In this document: in pieces, positions 11,258-22,871 of the stretch | Layout of the letters: the number at the start of each line of letters is the position of its first letter | Position numbering within the stretch: position 1 is the first letter of the stretch | Assembly: GCA_943737045.1 (NCBI GenBank) | Contig: CALSFV010000027.1 | Span: 496,001 to 560,000 of the forward strand | Source: Parapristionchus giblindavisi | Lineage: Eukaryota > Nematoda > Chromadorea > Rhabditida > Diplogasteridae | Length of the DNA stretch: 64,000 bases | Reading direction: 5' to 3' | Made by a program: the position numbers and the translations under genes | The notes under the pieces: model-generated | What the model saw: only the letters and a program-made list of their open reading frames with translations | Told to the model about the DNA's origin: nothing | Databases searched by the model: none

Positions 11258-13647
11258 CTATGTCCACGATGCTTGCAGATTCTTGAAATAAGTCGCAGTC
11301 TCCACTGTCTTTTCTACCACAACTCTCGGAGCGGCATCATGCGAGCAGTTCTTTCCACAAAATCTAAATATTTTTCAAAATTAATTTTAAAATTTGGAAA
11401 AATGGAAATGTACATTCGTTTTGCAGTTTGAAGCATTCCTTTGTGGCGCGAGATCAGAATGATTTGCATTACCGACAAGTTGACGCTGTGAGACTGAACA
11501 GTATTGGTTATTTATTTATTTCCATCAAATGTAATGCGATGTATAAGAACAGAAAAGGGATAGATTGATTTGCATAATTTCCGTTGATAAAAGTTCCCTC
11601 AGCCGCCGTACCAAATCATTTTTTGGACTTTTCTGAAGGGCCTTTTTTGTGTATAGGTACTTTTTTTTAAAGAATGATACTTTATTTGCATAAGACAAAT
11701 CAGCGAGATTGAATCAAACCAGTAGGGTGCGGGCGAAAAATCAACGAACGTGCCAATACACTAAGAGATGACTATAACGGGGGAACGATAAACACAAACA
11801 AACATTAGGAGGGAGTGTTAACAGAAAATGTAAGAAAATGTAAATCGGATAAATGGTGAATTAAATCAATACATAGACAAACTTGAATGGCTAAAACACG
11901 TAATAAGCAATGCGAATAATTCGAAACGAAAAATGTGAAGAATGGGGGTATTGAGTTGTAACATGGGAATGGTCAAAACCATCTTCAAATGGTTATCTTG
12001 ATATCTTTCATAATCTATCTTCATTTCTTCATCTATGTACACTTGTCGTTCCTGCAGCGCATCTACCGTTGTAGGTGAACTCTCTGAAAACGTAAATTAT
12101 TATGGAGAGTGAAATGAAATTATGAAAGTTTCAGTGGTTTAAAGGAATGTTTCCCAAACTTTCATTAAACAAACAAATTTCACAGCTAATTCGTCTCAAA
12201 ATATCCAAGGAACAACAAATTATTGCAGATTGAAAAAAGGAACAAATAACTAACCAATAACATCAAGCACATTCATTGTCTCCCCCTTTGTAGACCATCA
12301 GAGTTGATGCATGTAATTCAAATTTTATTAAGAAATGGAAGATATATTAATACATTTCTGAAATATACCATATATAACTCTGTATTTAATACAGTTTTTG
12401 TTGTTGTAATAATAGCAATATTATATTTAATAACCAACCATTGTTCTCCGTGAATCCTTATTGTATGAAAACGACGCCTCGAAGAGAACGATAAATAGCC
12501 TGAAATGAGTTGAGTTAGTGGATCAAAGATGAGCATTTTATAGTACCTTTGCTTATTCATCCATACATTAACGATTTCCATCTTCTAAATACGATACAAA
12601 TCTGAAAGAAAATTGACTAGAATATTGACATTGAAATTAGAATATCAACCTTTATGCAGAACAAAGAACATTAAGACGTAGAATCGTCCACGAATCCAAT
12701 CGATTGGTACCTGTACCTGCTTAAGAGGGAGAGAAAGAGAAATGAAAAGATGGAAAGACAGAGAATGAGAGGTAGATAGGAGGATGAAAGGTTTGCACGG
12801 ACGTTCATCGTAGATTCATATTATATAGGATTTAGTTTAATGCATGAATACCATCACGATTTATATGGTGTGTTCATTTGTTTTGAATTTATTAGAGATT
12901 AATTACGTGAATACATTACATAAATAAAAAAAGAAATGAGCATAATACTACCTACAGTAATCCAAGGGGAGTCGCAAGGTGAAGTTCACGAATCCGGGTT
13001 AATTACGAGCTTATAGTTAGGGAGGGAGCAACGAGTATTCTGCAAAATTTCAGTGATCAAATAGCAATGATTAAACAACAGCAAAATAACTATGACCAAC
13101 CTTACCTTTTAAAGGGTCAATTTAGTTGTTTCAGCAAGAATCAACATAGATCCTGTGCCTTGTATAGTGTAGTAATAGTAACAGTTTGATCACAACCAAT
13201 CTGAAAAAGATCAAAGATTGTACTACACATCGAAGAGCGGAGAAAATATACGATATAAATATCCTTCAATCGTTCAAAATTCTGTACGAACCATAGTCAA
13301 TCGAATATTAAGCACGACATTAATTTATTAATAAAAAAACTCACCAAAATATCGATTCATCTCCTTCAATAGTTCTTCACCCAACAATTCGACCACTAAT
13401 AACGGAGAGAGAAGATAACAATGAATACCACCTTCAAATGAAATGAAATTAGAATGAAGTGGTATATATACTCTATCGATGATTTGCATACACAATCAAA
13501 TTAATATGAACTCAACTACAAACTACATCTTTTTTACGAACTGCAATCACACTGATATTCCCTCTTTCTTCAACGTTTGTCAAAGAATAACTCAATGAAA
13601 TATCAAATATGTATCAATAAGTGTTACAATAACTTATTAGCTGGCAT

Positions 13648-13704
13648 CTTGATTGGATTGTATCTGAGACACCTAATCCATGTCTCAGATACAATCCAAT
13701 CAAG
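13648..13704. repeat. Perfect 24-bp hairpin
   Basis: The arm 13648-13671 (beginning CTTGATTGGATTG) is exactly inverted at 13681-13704 around the 9-base loop CCTAATCCA. It lies 120 bp from the LTR element. Its stem length resembles a small-RNA precursor or the end of a deleted palindrome. Confidence 0.85.
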
Positions 13705-13826
13705 AAAAGTGTAGTAACGAACCATTTGTAAAGTAGCAGCAGTCCGCATGGTGCAACGTAAAAACACCTAAAAATATTATATTTAATGCGATATATGAAG
13801 GAAAGGGAAAAAAATCGATCGACAAT

Positions 13827-14194
13827 TGTTATGTATTGATGTCGGCCCCGATGTCGTGTAGTGTAGTGTGAGTGCACAAGGGTTTACTACTTAGGCTTTA
13901 TTAGCAGACTAGGGTAATTACAGAATAATACAAGACTAGAGAAGGGCACATCTCGTGCGCGAGGATCAAGGGAGAACTGATCTAGACTGATAGGATATCT
14001 AGACATAAGAGTGGGCGGGGCCAGACACGAGAGAGCATTAGAGATAAAGGTAGAGTGGCGAGAGAGTGTGCGGATCAGAGAGACTGTAGTCTGATCGCGC
14101 ACGTGCACGTATTTACATGATGACATATTCTAATCAATATGCATAGGGAATAGAGATGATCAATGTACATAGGGAATGGGGTATCTACACAACA
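13827..14194 (-). repeat. LTR (3' LTR of the minus-strand element)
   Basis: TG...CA ends, 368 bp. It is identical to 16163-16530 except that it reads GGGTTTACT where the other reads GGGTATACT. Confidence 0.93.
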
Positions 14195-14754
14195 CCTCCC
14201 CTCTAAGATGGGACATCTTATAAAACATGAAACAATGGCAGAACGAGAAAACTACAATAAATCAACAAGACCACTTCGTGGTAAGTCTTCTTCGTTGAAT
14301 CAACATTGAGCTTCTTCGGAGCTTTTCTCGTTCGCGTTGATCATCTCACGTGCGATTGACGTTGCTGTTGCATCGTAGATCTCGTCAGGCTTGCCCTGGA
14401 TGTTGGTGAGTGCGTCGGTGATACGGTAGATGAGCGTGGCGGCGATACTGTAGTTGGTGCTTCCGTCGGCACTGTCGTTGTGACATCCTCATCCATGATG
14501 ACCACATCATCATCGTTCACTATCTCAGGCACACCGAATGTGTCGATCAAGATATGCATAGGTGTCTCTTCATCATAAGAATCTCAACTGATTCTTATGT
14601 ACTCTTTCGTTCGTAGATTCACATAGATCTCGAACATCATTCAACCTTCCTTTTCAGTATGGTCGCCATGACCCATTTCCACTGATCAGGACCAGAGTAC
14701 TTCTAGGAGTAGACAACATATCCTCTGCAGGATTTCCTTCCTATGATATCACCA

Positions 14755-15150
14755 TTTATGATCGACCTGATTGGTCATTTACTTTATGACCTTGAAGACT
14801 TCCTCAGTCTTCATATATGTTGCATGACTATCTTCCTTAGTCTCGGCAAACATATCATCGATCATCCTTACATGATCGGTCGATGGTCATCTTCACTGTG
14901 ACCTTGAAGACCTCTTGGAGCGTCTTCCATTATGGTGCATGACTCTTCCGTAGCCTCGGCACGCATATCATCGATCATCTTTACATGATCGACATCCTTG
15001 GTCATCTAACTCGTGACCTGTGAGACTTCCATAGTCTTCATTCGTGCTGCTCGACTATCTTCCATAGCCTTGGCCAGCACACTATCAATCATCCTTTCAT
15101 GATCGATATCGTTGGTCATCTTCATTGTGACCGTGAAGACCTCATTAAGC
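14755..15150 (-). repeat. Imperfect tandem repeats (~115 bp units) in the LTR-element interior
   Basis: Phrases such as TATCATCGATCATC, TGATCG, GTGACCTTGAAGACC and CTTCCATAGCCT recur about every 115 bases, three to four times. This explains part of the short internal open frames. Confidence 0.65.
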
Positions 15151-15434
15151 ATCTTCACACATGCTGTTTCACTACCATGCGTAGTTTCAGCGAACATTTC
15201 ATTGATATCCGGTCTGGAGCTGTCGGCGCAGACTATCATGCAGTTGGCCGTTGAACAATCGAGCAATCCGATTTGCTTCCACACCTCATCTGACGTGAGT
15301 GAGATGCTAGCTCCCTTATCGATTTGTAATCGATTTCCTGTGCTGACGCACATTGACACTGTAGTGTTGGTGTCACCTTTATCGACACGCATCATTTTGA
15401 TCTCCTTCAGATCACCACTACCATCCATACACAC
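15006..15434 (-). pseudogene. Retrotransposon aspartic-protease-like fragment
   Basis: A 142-codon open frame on the minus strand contains LQIDKGASISLTSDEVWKQI. It resembles the retropepsin active-site neighbourhood (usually D-T/S-G-A followed by a hydrophobic strand), but the position after the catalytic Asp is Lys. The remainder is built from the ~115-bp repeat units. Inference: an inactive gag-pol remnant carried by a non-autonomous element. Confidence 0.5.
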
Positions 15435-15879
15435 CTCAACATTCTTGCCACATTTGCTGTAGGTTGTATCCTAGTGTCTTCCTCGACCGATATCCGAGTC
15501 TCTCCTCTTGATGAGTCAGCCGTACTGCTGCTCAAACTCTCAACTACCATCTGTAGTAGAGTTATCCTCTCATTCATTGAATGAATGACCTCCTTCTGTG
15601 ATGTAATCAGCTCCTTGAGCTTTCGTACTGTCTCTATAGCCATTGTACTGATTGTATTTCGAATGATGACGAAATCACAATTTCAATCGATTGGTGAGTT
15701 ACTAAGTCTCTTTCAGGCTGATTTCACTCCACCATCTCTGCATCACTATCAGCCACTGTCTTGGTTAATTTCACCAGATGATGAAATTACTCGATCAACT
15801 TTCCACCGCAAGGATGCAACCACCAAATCAAAATTTGGGCAGAGCCTTCGGCGTACTTCGATCAGACACGTGCCACACC

Positions 15880-16040
15880 TAGTAGCTAGCCACACACAGT
15901 AGCAGTGATCAGTCCTAGCCACACACAGTAGCCTGATCAACCAATTTGCCACACCTAGTAGCCAGCCACACCTAGTAGCTTTGATCAGCCTCTGCCACAC
16001 CATAGTAGCGCTGATCACACTTTGCCACACCATAGTAGCA
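15880..16040. repeat. Short tandem motif GCCACACCTAGTAGC in the element leader
   Basis: About eight variants of GCCACAC(C)TAGTAGC, several followed by TGATCA, lie between the primer site and the first open frame of the minus-strand element. Confidence 0.8.
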
Positions 16041-16122
16041 GTCACAATAATTACCACTAGCAAGCTAGCAGCATACACTTCACAACGAGACAAAGTAAAA
16101 GGAAATTGTTCGTATACCGTGA

Positions 16123-16162
16123 ATCCTGGTCGCCAGTTTCAGCGAACATCCTGGTCGCCAGT
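16123..16162 (-). promoter_or_regulatory. Duplicated primer-binding site next to the 5' LTR
   Basis: On the plus strand CCTGGTCGCCAGT occurs twice, ending at 16162 and about 28 bases earlier. The minus-strand reading TGGCGACCAGG would pair with a tRNA 3' end CCTGGTCGCCA (discriminator G, probably an arginine tRNA). The copy adjacent to the LTR is the conventional one. Confidence 0.65.
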
Positions 16163-16530
16163 TGTTATGTATTGATGTCGGCCCCGATGTCGTGTAGTGT
16201 AGTGTGAGTGCACAAGGGTATACTACTTAGGCTTTATTAGCAGACTAGGGTAATTACAGAATAATACAAGACTAGAGAAGGGCACATCTCGTGCGCGAGG
16301 ATCAAGGGAGAACTGATCTAGACTGATAGGATATCTAGACATAAGAGTGGGCGGGGCCAGACACGAGAGAGCATTAGAGATAAAGGTAGAGTGGCGAGAG
16401 AGTGTGCGGATCAGAGAGACTGTAGTCTGATCGCGCACGTGCACGTATTTACATGATGACATATTCTAATCAATATGCATAGGGAATAGAGATGATCAAT
16501 GTACATAGGGAATGGGGTATCTACACAACA
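16163..16530 (-). repeat. LTR (5' LTR of the minus-strand element)
   Basis: See the left LTR. The ACAAT duplication follows at 16531-16535. Confidence 0.93.
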
Positions 16531-17076
16531 ACAATCATGGATTATGGCAAATGATTTTTGGGGGCTATGTCAGTTAAATCAAGCAAAACTATCTCCGAAT
16601 AGCAAGATAACGATGAAACATGTTGCTTATCTTCGATTCATACAGAAATATTGCCAAAAACATTGCAACAACAAATAAAAAACGCAAATAACAAAGTAAA
16701 ATGTCCGAAGCCTTGAAATAGTTGGCAGCCGGAACATAAGCCGGAGAATGGCAAAATTAAACTCCAAACTATGAATGAAAATGATAGGTCCAAATTTAGA
16801 AAGTGTATTTTTTCTATAGCAGTCCAATTTAGAGTGGAGGTTAGAAAAGGGAGTAGAGTGTATGCAAAAATGAGAGTGCGCAGACACTGGAAAAAAAGTT
16901 GCACATTCCAACCCTACTACTTTTTGTGATCGGTCGTTTTTCTCTGTTCTCTCTTCACCTTCTTTTGCTCTCTCGTTTTTCCCCTCACCCTCTCAGATTT
17001 TGGCTGTTTTTGGACCAAAAAAGTAACGAATTATAAGGGGATTTTCGACTGATTTGGTACGGCGGCAGCACCATTT

Positions 17077-17369
17077 TTAAAGATGGAGACCCTCGAGTTT
17101 TTTCGTGAGAAGACTGTTCGGGTAGACTGATAGAGATTTATCATACGAACCGAACGAGATATTTCATATTGCCTGATGATATGTTTGAAGCTTGTTATGC
17201 GCATTGAAAGTACAACTTTTCAGGCAAGTAGAGAGTACCTATCCGATTTGCATACTGACTCTCTCATTTTCCCATTCTCACTTACGCTAATTTCCATACA
17301 ATATTAACATTCTATCCCATGTTGATCGTTGGGGGAGTCATTCATGAACTCAAGGGTCTCCTTCTTTAA
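17077..17369. mobile_element. MITE family F copy
   Basis: TTAAAGATGGAGACCCTCGA at the left and the inverted CAAGGGTCTCCTTCTTTAA at the right, TTAA at both ends, about 293 bp. It has no coding capacity and lies in N1 intron 8. Confidence 0.72.
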
Positions 17370-17860
17370 CTTTCTAAAGGTACATATTTTTCCAATGACA
17401 AAGATCATTCGACCTGTGCTTGTCGCTAAAATGTACCAAAGTAAAAACCGTCTATTGTATACATGACAACATCTTTGACATTAGGTTGTACCGCGTCAGT
17501 TTGAATTTGATTTTGCCGCGCTTGAACTTTTGCTATTAGCTTCGTTTTCTTCACTGATGTATTACCAAAATATTATATGTTTTCTTTCTATCCACCATGA
17601 TGGCAGATAAACGTTATCATCCCTGCAAGTACCGACTGACCACCATGTAGAATATAAATCCTACTTGAATGTCGACCAAGCCAAGTCTATCGAGGTAAAG
17701 AGGAACCAGTGAGCTTGCTCGGATGATTGATGAGAGTAGTACCCCAGGCAGAATGGCATGAGTGAATTGGACCACTTCTCTTAACTGTAAAATAAATAAC
17801 CTTTTTGGAAAAATATCATGTGAAAAGAATTATAGAGAAAATCTTTCCCCATAACTCTAA

Positions 17861-18286
17861 CAAAGTGATGCTCCCAACGTGCCCTTGCCGTATGAGACGT
17901 CAATAGCATGAATCAGTTTTCGATGCCCATTACGAATCCGTTTTCAAACTCAATTTTTTGCTCTACCTGAGCTTCGAGAAAATTGATAATGAAATTCAAC
18001 TAGTTGATTCGAAAATTCACATCTTATCTGCTCTAACTACTAAACCACTCCAGCAGTTTTTGCGGTAGTTGATAGATGAGTTCATCTTCACATGAGGATG
18101 GTTTGTGTAGGAAGCCACACAAATTTCCGAATCATCTACCGAATTTCAATATCGATTTTCTCGAAGCTCAGCTCGTTTGGGCAACGTTTGAAAACGGATT
18201 CGTAATAGGAATCGAAAATCGAAAACTGATTCTAGTCATGCTATTGCCGTCTCATCTGGCCAGGACAAGTTGCGAGCATCCCCTTG
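17861..18286. mobile_element. CAAGGG foldback MITE, copy 1
   Basis: The ends are CAAAGTG and CCCCTTG with 3-bp duplications TAA (17858-17860 and 18287-18289). The two halves are inverted, for example ATTACGAATCCGTTTTCAAAC against GTTTGAAAACGGATTCGTAA. A TTA/TAA duplication is typical of PIF/Harbinger-type elements. It lies in N1 intron 7. Confidence 0.8.
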
Positions 18287-18559
18287 TAAGTATTTTGAAG
18301 TTCAGCTTACAGACCGAATATAAAACATAAGCCATTGGAAATCTACATGCCAATTGATGAATGAACAATCCTCACTTGGAATTTTGCACGAAATCGAGAA
18401 CTGTCGTAAGGTAATTCGGCAAGTCGTTTCTTACAATGAAGGGTTACTGCGACAGTGCACTGACAATGAGAATATGATGTAATATAAATACAATTAAACA
18501 AAAAGTTAGGTATATAAAAGGTACAAAAGGGATGTACTTGGATTTATTGCACAATTTCT

Positions 18560-18948
18560 CAATTATGGGTGATTCTGGCTCATTATCTCATCTCTTTCAT
18601 TCTTGCTAAGCGGTCGAAATGTCTGTCGCTCCGTAATTAGTGGATAGAGTTGAAGTCCGGCGACAGTCTACGCAACAAGACGGCCGTATCTCCAATTGTT
18701 ACAAGTCTCTACTAGTTTGTCTTTCCCATGGTACTCCGATTCGCTGTGTTCGTTTGGTCGTGTTCAATCTCGGATTGTGAGTTATCTTCTCAAGTGTTTT
18801 CCAACCGAACGATGCACCGGACCGACGTCTGTTGCGTAAGAAGACTAGTCATTCCTGACCTCGTATAACGTGATAAGAAGTACTGAATACCATCCCGTAC
18901 CATTCTTATACAGGAATAAAATTATTTGATTTGATTTGATTTGATTTG
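18560..18948 (+). mobile_element. LINE/SINE 3' end with (TTTGA)n tail
   Basis: It ends AGGAATAAAATTATTTGATTTGATTTGATTTGG, written here in parts: GGAATAAAATTA, then four TTTGA units. Short tandem tails after an AATAAA-like motif are typical of CR1/RTE-type retrotransposon 3' ends. The left boundary is approximate and no reverse transcriptase is present. Confidence 0.55.
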
Positions 18949-19046
18949 GCTGAACACAACACAAAATTTAACACAAGAGGTTGATCATTGCTCTTTTGTG
19001 GGCGGAATTTAACATCTGATATCTTTGAACCAAGAAGTGACTACCT

Positions 19047-20208
19047 ATATCAGGCCTGTCACGAGAGAATCGAGCTAAAATGGCAATTCTTCAGAATGGA
19101 GCGAAAATCATGAAATGAGCTAGCATCAGTTTTCGGTACCTCTAATCATGCCCTACCCCAATCCCCCAGTCCCAATGTGTAAATATCATTCCGGGGGCTA
19201 CCTACACCGGATCGGTCATCCTGGAAACCAACTTTGAACTCAAATATCTCGGTTCAGGTGCATTTCTGTGAAAAACTAACACGAGGGAAACTCCCGCTAT
19301 TTTTTCCGAGCTCTATCGATCTAAATAAACCAGAGGTCATGAAAGTGCTTCCGAACAGCGCTACACTCTGGGACAAATAACTCAAAACCTGCCGATTCGG
19401 CGCGGCTGACCCTGAAATATGTTATGTAATTTTTGGAGGACTACAAAATGAGTGGTTTACGAAAAAAATACGTCCATGGAGACGTGTGCATCCTCCCCTT
19501 GGAAATTTCCTGATGATTTGAAGTCATTTTCGCCACCCACAATCTCTCGTTTCACACACTCTCTCGTCCATTCCTTTTCATTCCATTCCATTCCATTCTA
19601 CACCGCACGGTTTCGAGCGCGCACGGTCTCGAGCGCGCGGTGCGGAAAGAAACAGATCATTTTCTCCACTTCTCTCCCCTTTATTTCTTTCACTCTCCGA
19701 CGAGAGAGTGTGTGAAACGAGAGATTGCGGTTGCGCGAAAATGACTTCAAATCATCAGGAAATTTCCGAGGGGATGAACTACACGTCTCCATGGACTTTT
19801 TTTTTCGTAAACCACTCATTTTGTAGCCCTCGAAAAGTTACATAGCATATTTCAGGGTCAGTCGCGCCTAACTGGCAGGCTTTGAGTTATTTGTCCCAGA
19901 GTGTAGCGCTGTTCGGAAGCACTTTCATGACCACTGGTTTGATTAGATCGATACAGCTCGGGAAAATAGCGGGGGTTACCCTCCTGGCAGTTTTTCACAG
20001 AAATTCACCTGAACCGAGATATTTTAGTTCAAAGTTGGGTTCCCGGATTACCGACCCGGTGTAGGGAGTCCCAGAATGATATTTACACAATGTGACTTTG
20101 GGGGATTTTAGGGCATGCCTAAACAAGAATAAATCTCGGGAGAACTCGTTTTGTAATTTTTCTCCATTCCGGTCGTTAGCTCGATTCTCTCGTGACAGGC
20201 CTGATATA
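19047..20208. mobile_element. 1.16-kb foldback in N1 intron 6
   Basis: The left end TATCAGGCCTGTCACGAGAG and right end CTCTCGTGACAGGCCTGATA are exact inverses, with long arms that mismatch modestly. The turn is near 19620, rich in GAGCGCGC. The right end lies 12 bases inside the donor of exon 6. Open frames in the arms mirror each other. Confidence 0.85.
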
Positions 20209-20338
20209 CAGTGAGCTTACCACACCCAGCGCTGCATCAATTACGAACATCAGAGCGATAATTGATAGATAGCATAGCACTGAAAAGAATTTCAATAGGA
20301 AATATCACATAGTGCTCTCGTCCTGTAGGTTATACTTA

Positions 20339-20770
20339 CAAGGGGATGGTCGCAACTGGTCCTGGCCATATGAGATGGCAATAACATGACAAGGATCAGT
20401 TTTCGATTCTGATTACGAATCCGTTTTCAGAAAGTGCCTAATCGACCTGATTTTCGAGGAAATCGATATTTTAATTCAGAAATTCGTGTGGTTTCCTGCG
20501 CAAACCGTCCGTGTGGGCTGGTGAACTTATCTATAAACTCTCGCAATAGTTTACATTGCATTGCCGGATATTTCCGATGCAATCCAGATAGTTTGTGAAG
20601 GAAACTACACGTTTGTTCGAATTAACAAACCAAATTTCAATACCGATTTTCTCGGAACAGAGGTCGATTAGGCATTTTCTGAATACGGATTCGAAATCAG
20701 CATCGAAAATTGATCCTAGTCATGCTATCGCCATCTCATATGGCCAGGACCAGTTGCGACCATTCCCTTG
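20339..20770. mobile_element. CAAGGG foldback MITE, copy 2
   Basis: CAAGGGGATGGTCGCAACTG at the left, inverted at the right as CAGTTGCGACCATTCCCTTG, TTA duplicated on both sides (20336-20338 and 20771-20773). Same family as 17861-18286. Confidence 0.9.
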
Positions 20771-20879
20771 TTAGTTAAGGTAGCATATCTCTCTCTCTAG
20801 TTGTTCTCCTTGTTCACAGTAGTTCTGTTAAGAACACACAATTGCCTGGCTTCCACTTGGGATTAGGAAATATTAAAAT

Positions 20880-21060
20880 AATAAGGACGTAGCTGGTTAA
20901 ATATCAAACCAGCACGGTGAAGGTCAGACGGGTTAGGAGAGAGGAAGAGGAGGGGTAATCGAGAGTTAGGAAAGATAGCGCAACTGTATATAAATGCCCG
21001 TTGTATCGGTATTTACATACAGTTTGTAATTTTCTTACGCAAGTACATTTTATACCGACA
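20880..21060. repeat. Dispersed repeat shared with 43465-43666
   Basis: It shares GGTCAGNCGGGTTAG-GAGAG and TTTTCTTA-GCAAGTACATTTTATAC with the element inside the RRM gene intron. Only the right end is well kept here. Confidence 0.55.
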
Positions 21061-21161
21061 ATACTCGTAGTTTGAACGGATTGAATTATGCACGAAAACT
21101 AATTTGCTTATTGCGCGCCCATGTTCGAATGAAATTAAATCCAGAAAGTGCACGTGATTGA

Positions 21162-21262
21162 CAAGGGGACTCTGTCGGCTTGTCTTGGCCATATGAGATG
21201 GCAATATCACTAGAATAAGTTTTCGATGGTGATTACGAATCTATTTTTAGGAGTGCCTAGAC
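21162..21262. mobile_element. CAAGGG foldback MITE, truncated copy
   Basis: CAAGGGGACTCTG then GGCCATATGAGATGGCAAT matches the left arm of the copy at 20339. It has no right arm. It separates two parts of N1 sequence that are contiguous in N2. Confidence 0.7.
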
Positions 21263-21363
21263 GTCCTGAGTTGAGTCAAGTATGAGATACATATCATACT
21301 GAACGATTGAATTGCATTGGAGTCTTTCTCTTTGGACACATTCAATCACTTCAGTTAATCTTA

Positions 21364-21781
21364 CAAGGGAAGGCCCTGAAGCCACACTCACCGATCAAGT
21401 CCAAATTTTTACTGGAGGTACGTCTCATATAGGGATGAGGTTTGGCGGTACCAGAAATTGCAAAGCTCTTCTTTGAAATTTTAAAATTTATTTAAAAATG
21501 GACAAAAAACATTGAAAACACTTTCAAAATCGATTTTTTGCAATCAAATTTACATATCTGAATGCGTTAACCTTTCTCAATTTGCATACGATGTTATGGT
21601 GCTACTTCTGATAAAAATGCGCACGCTGTAAATTTTATCATCGATTTTTTTAAAATAATTTTAAAATTTCAAAGAAGAGCTTTGCAATTTCTGATACCGC
21701 CAAACCTCATCCCTATATGAGATGTATCTCCAGTAAAAAATTGGACCTGATCGGTGAGTGTGGCTTCAGGGCATTCCCTTG
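21364..21781. mobile_element. CAAGGG foldback MITE, copy 3 (different interior)
   Basis: It has the same CAAGGGA...TCCCTTG ends and TTA duplication (21361-21363 and 21782-21784) but a different interior, with arms ATAGGGATGAGGTTTGGCGG and CCGCCAAACCTCATCCCTAT. This shows that unlike palindromes share one end type. Confidence 0.88.
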
Positions 21782-22871
21782 TTAGTATTGTAGAATTCTA
21801 AACCCGTAGCTAATAATATGCAGTATGAACGACGGATATGCGGGTTTGTATATCTCAATTTCGTGAATACGAATAGTTCAAAATAGGTTTGAGGTTGTCC
21901 TAATTATTATAATATTTGGAGGTGTAAATAATTTTCAAAAATCGCAAAATCTAACGATCACAAAATCGTGAAATTAAATAATGCTCAAAAATCATAAAAA
22001 TTAAACGTACGGATATGAATAGAATATGAAATTATGAATGATATGGCGAAAAGCTGAATAACTATATTATTGATCATGTTTTGATTAGAAATAAACCAAC
22101 TAAAATAACGTAAATCCCAGATTGCAATACGGACGTTTTCGTAGTTGGCGGGATCTTTCGTTGCTCGGTACCTATTTTAGAAAAAATATTATAAAGATCG
22201 ATAATCTGCTATAAACCTCTCAAGAAGAATGATATATGATATGAAACCAATCATGATATTCATAGTTTCTTGGGCGACGTACCACCAGGCAGTAGATGCT
22301 GTGAAACTTTGGAAAATAAAACATAAATTGGCAAACAATTTTGGGCAAAATCCCGTACTTGAAATTGTATTGCATGATTTTAGGCAAATTTGGCCATGTT
22401 TTGGACTAATAACAAACGTTACATTTTCTCGATAAAAATACAAACGTGGTTGCTTTTTATTAAAGAAAAACTTTCGGCAATTTCGTCATGATATACAGTT
22501 TTACAATTTAACACTCTAACTAACAAAGCTGTAAGCTGCGAAATAAATTTCTTTATAATCAGCTGTCGTTGCAATAACGTATCAAACTGTTCTGACAATG
22601 AGGATAATAACTAACGAATGTCATCAAAATAAATGTAGATGTAAATCACTCCTTGGCCTAGTAACATAACTATTTGACAAACGGACAACGACAATAAAGC
22701 AATTCTGAAATAATAGAACTGATCGAGAAATTGCGGAACGATTAGTCCGAAAACCAACTTGCAATTGATGTGCAGGGTCGCAGTATTGGCTGATATGAGT
22801 GAATATGGCGCAACAGATACGATACAAATGACATAGATTGTGAAACCGCTGATAGTTGATGTGGAAAACAT

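Larger units (their letters stand above)
13827..16530 (-). mobile_element. Young non-autonomous LTR retrotransposon
   Basis: Direct repeats of 368 bp (13827-14194 and 16163-16530) start TGTTATGTATTG and end CTACACAACA, and differ at one base that I can see. The 5-bp target duplication is ACAAT at 13822-13826 and 16531-16535. Orientation is minus: the purine tract CTTAGAGGGGAGG (complement of 14195-14207) abuts the left LTR, and a primer site TGGCGACCAGGA follows the right LTR on the minus strand after two bases. The interior is only 1.97 kb and shows an aspartic-protease-like remnant but no reverse transcriptase, RNase H or integrase core, so it must have moved using another element's enzymes. 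It lies in intron 8 of N1. Confidence 0.93.
11602..17066. repeat. 17-bp inverted repeat spanning 5.4 kb of N1 intron 8
   Basis: GCCGCCGTACCAAATCA at 11602-11618 is exactly inverted at 17050-17066. The sequences flanking the two match little, so this may be the decayed ends of one older element into which the LTR retrotransposon later inserted, or an unrelated shared motif. Confidence 0.35.
11258..22871 (-). pseudogene. SRE-like chemoreceptor N1, decayed and expanded by insertions
   Basis: Exons on the minus strand: 22871-22759 (ATG, TM1 ending TLHINCK), 22704-22616, 22298-22217, 22171 to about 22095, exon 5 not identified, 20279-20221, 18459-18376, 17784-17641, 11493-11414 and 11363-11258 (ending QASWT, stop TAG). 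Exon lengths match N2 and G3. Exon 4 lacks five bases relative to N2 just after the YENVRI codons, which breaks the frame, so I call a pseudogene; the other exons remain open. Intron 8 is about 6.1 kb and holds a young LTR retrotransposon. Introns 4 to 7 hold TTA-flanked foldbacks, a 1.16-kb foldback and a LINE 3' end. The closest relative is N2, next on the same strand. Exons 9-10 could instead belong to a separate lost copy, since 6 kb separates them from exon 8. Confidence 0.7.

Noticed and set aside
13887..14126. 79-codon minus-strand frame repeated at 16223-16462
   Set aside because: It is within the LTR and recurs only because the two LTRs are near-identical.
16627..16911. Hydrophobic minus-strand frame as another receptor exon
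   Set aside because: It lacks every family motif and has two overlapping open frames; it lies in N1 intron 8 next to the LTR element.
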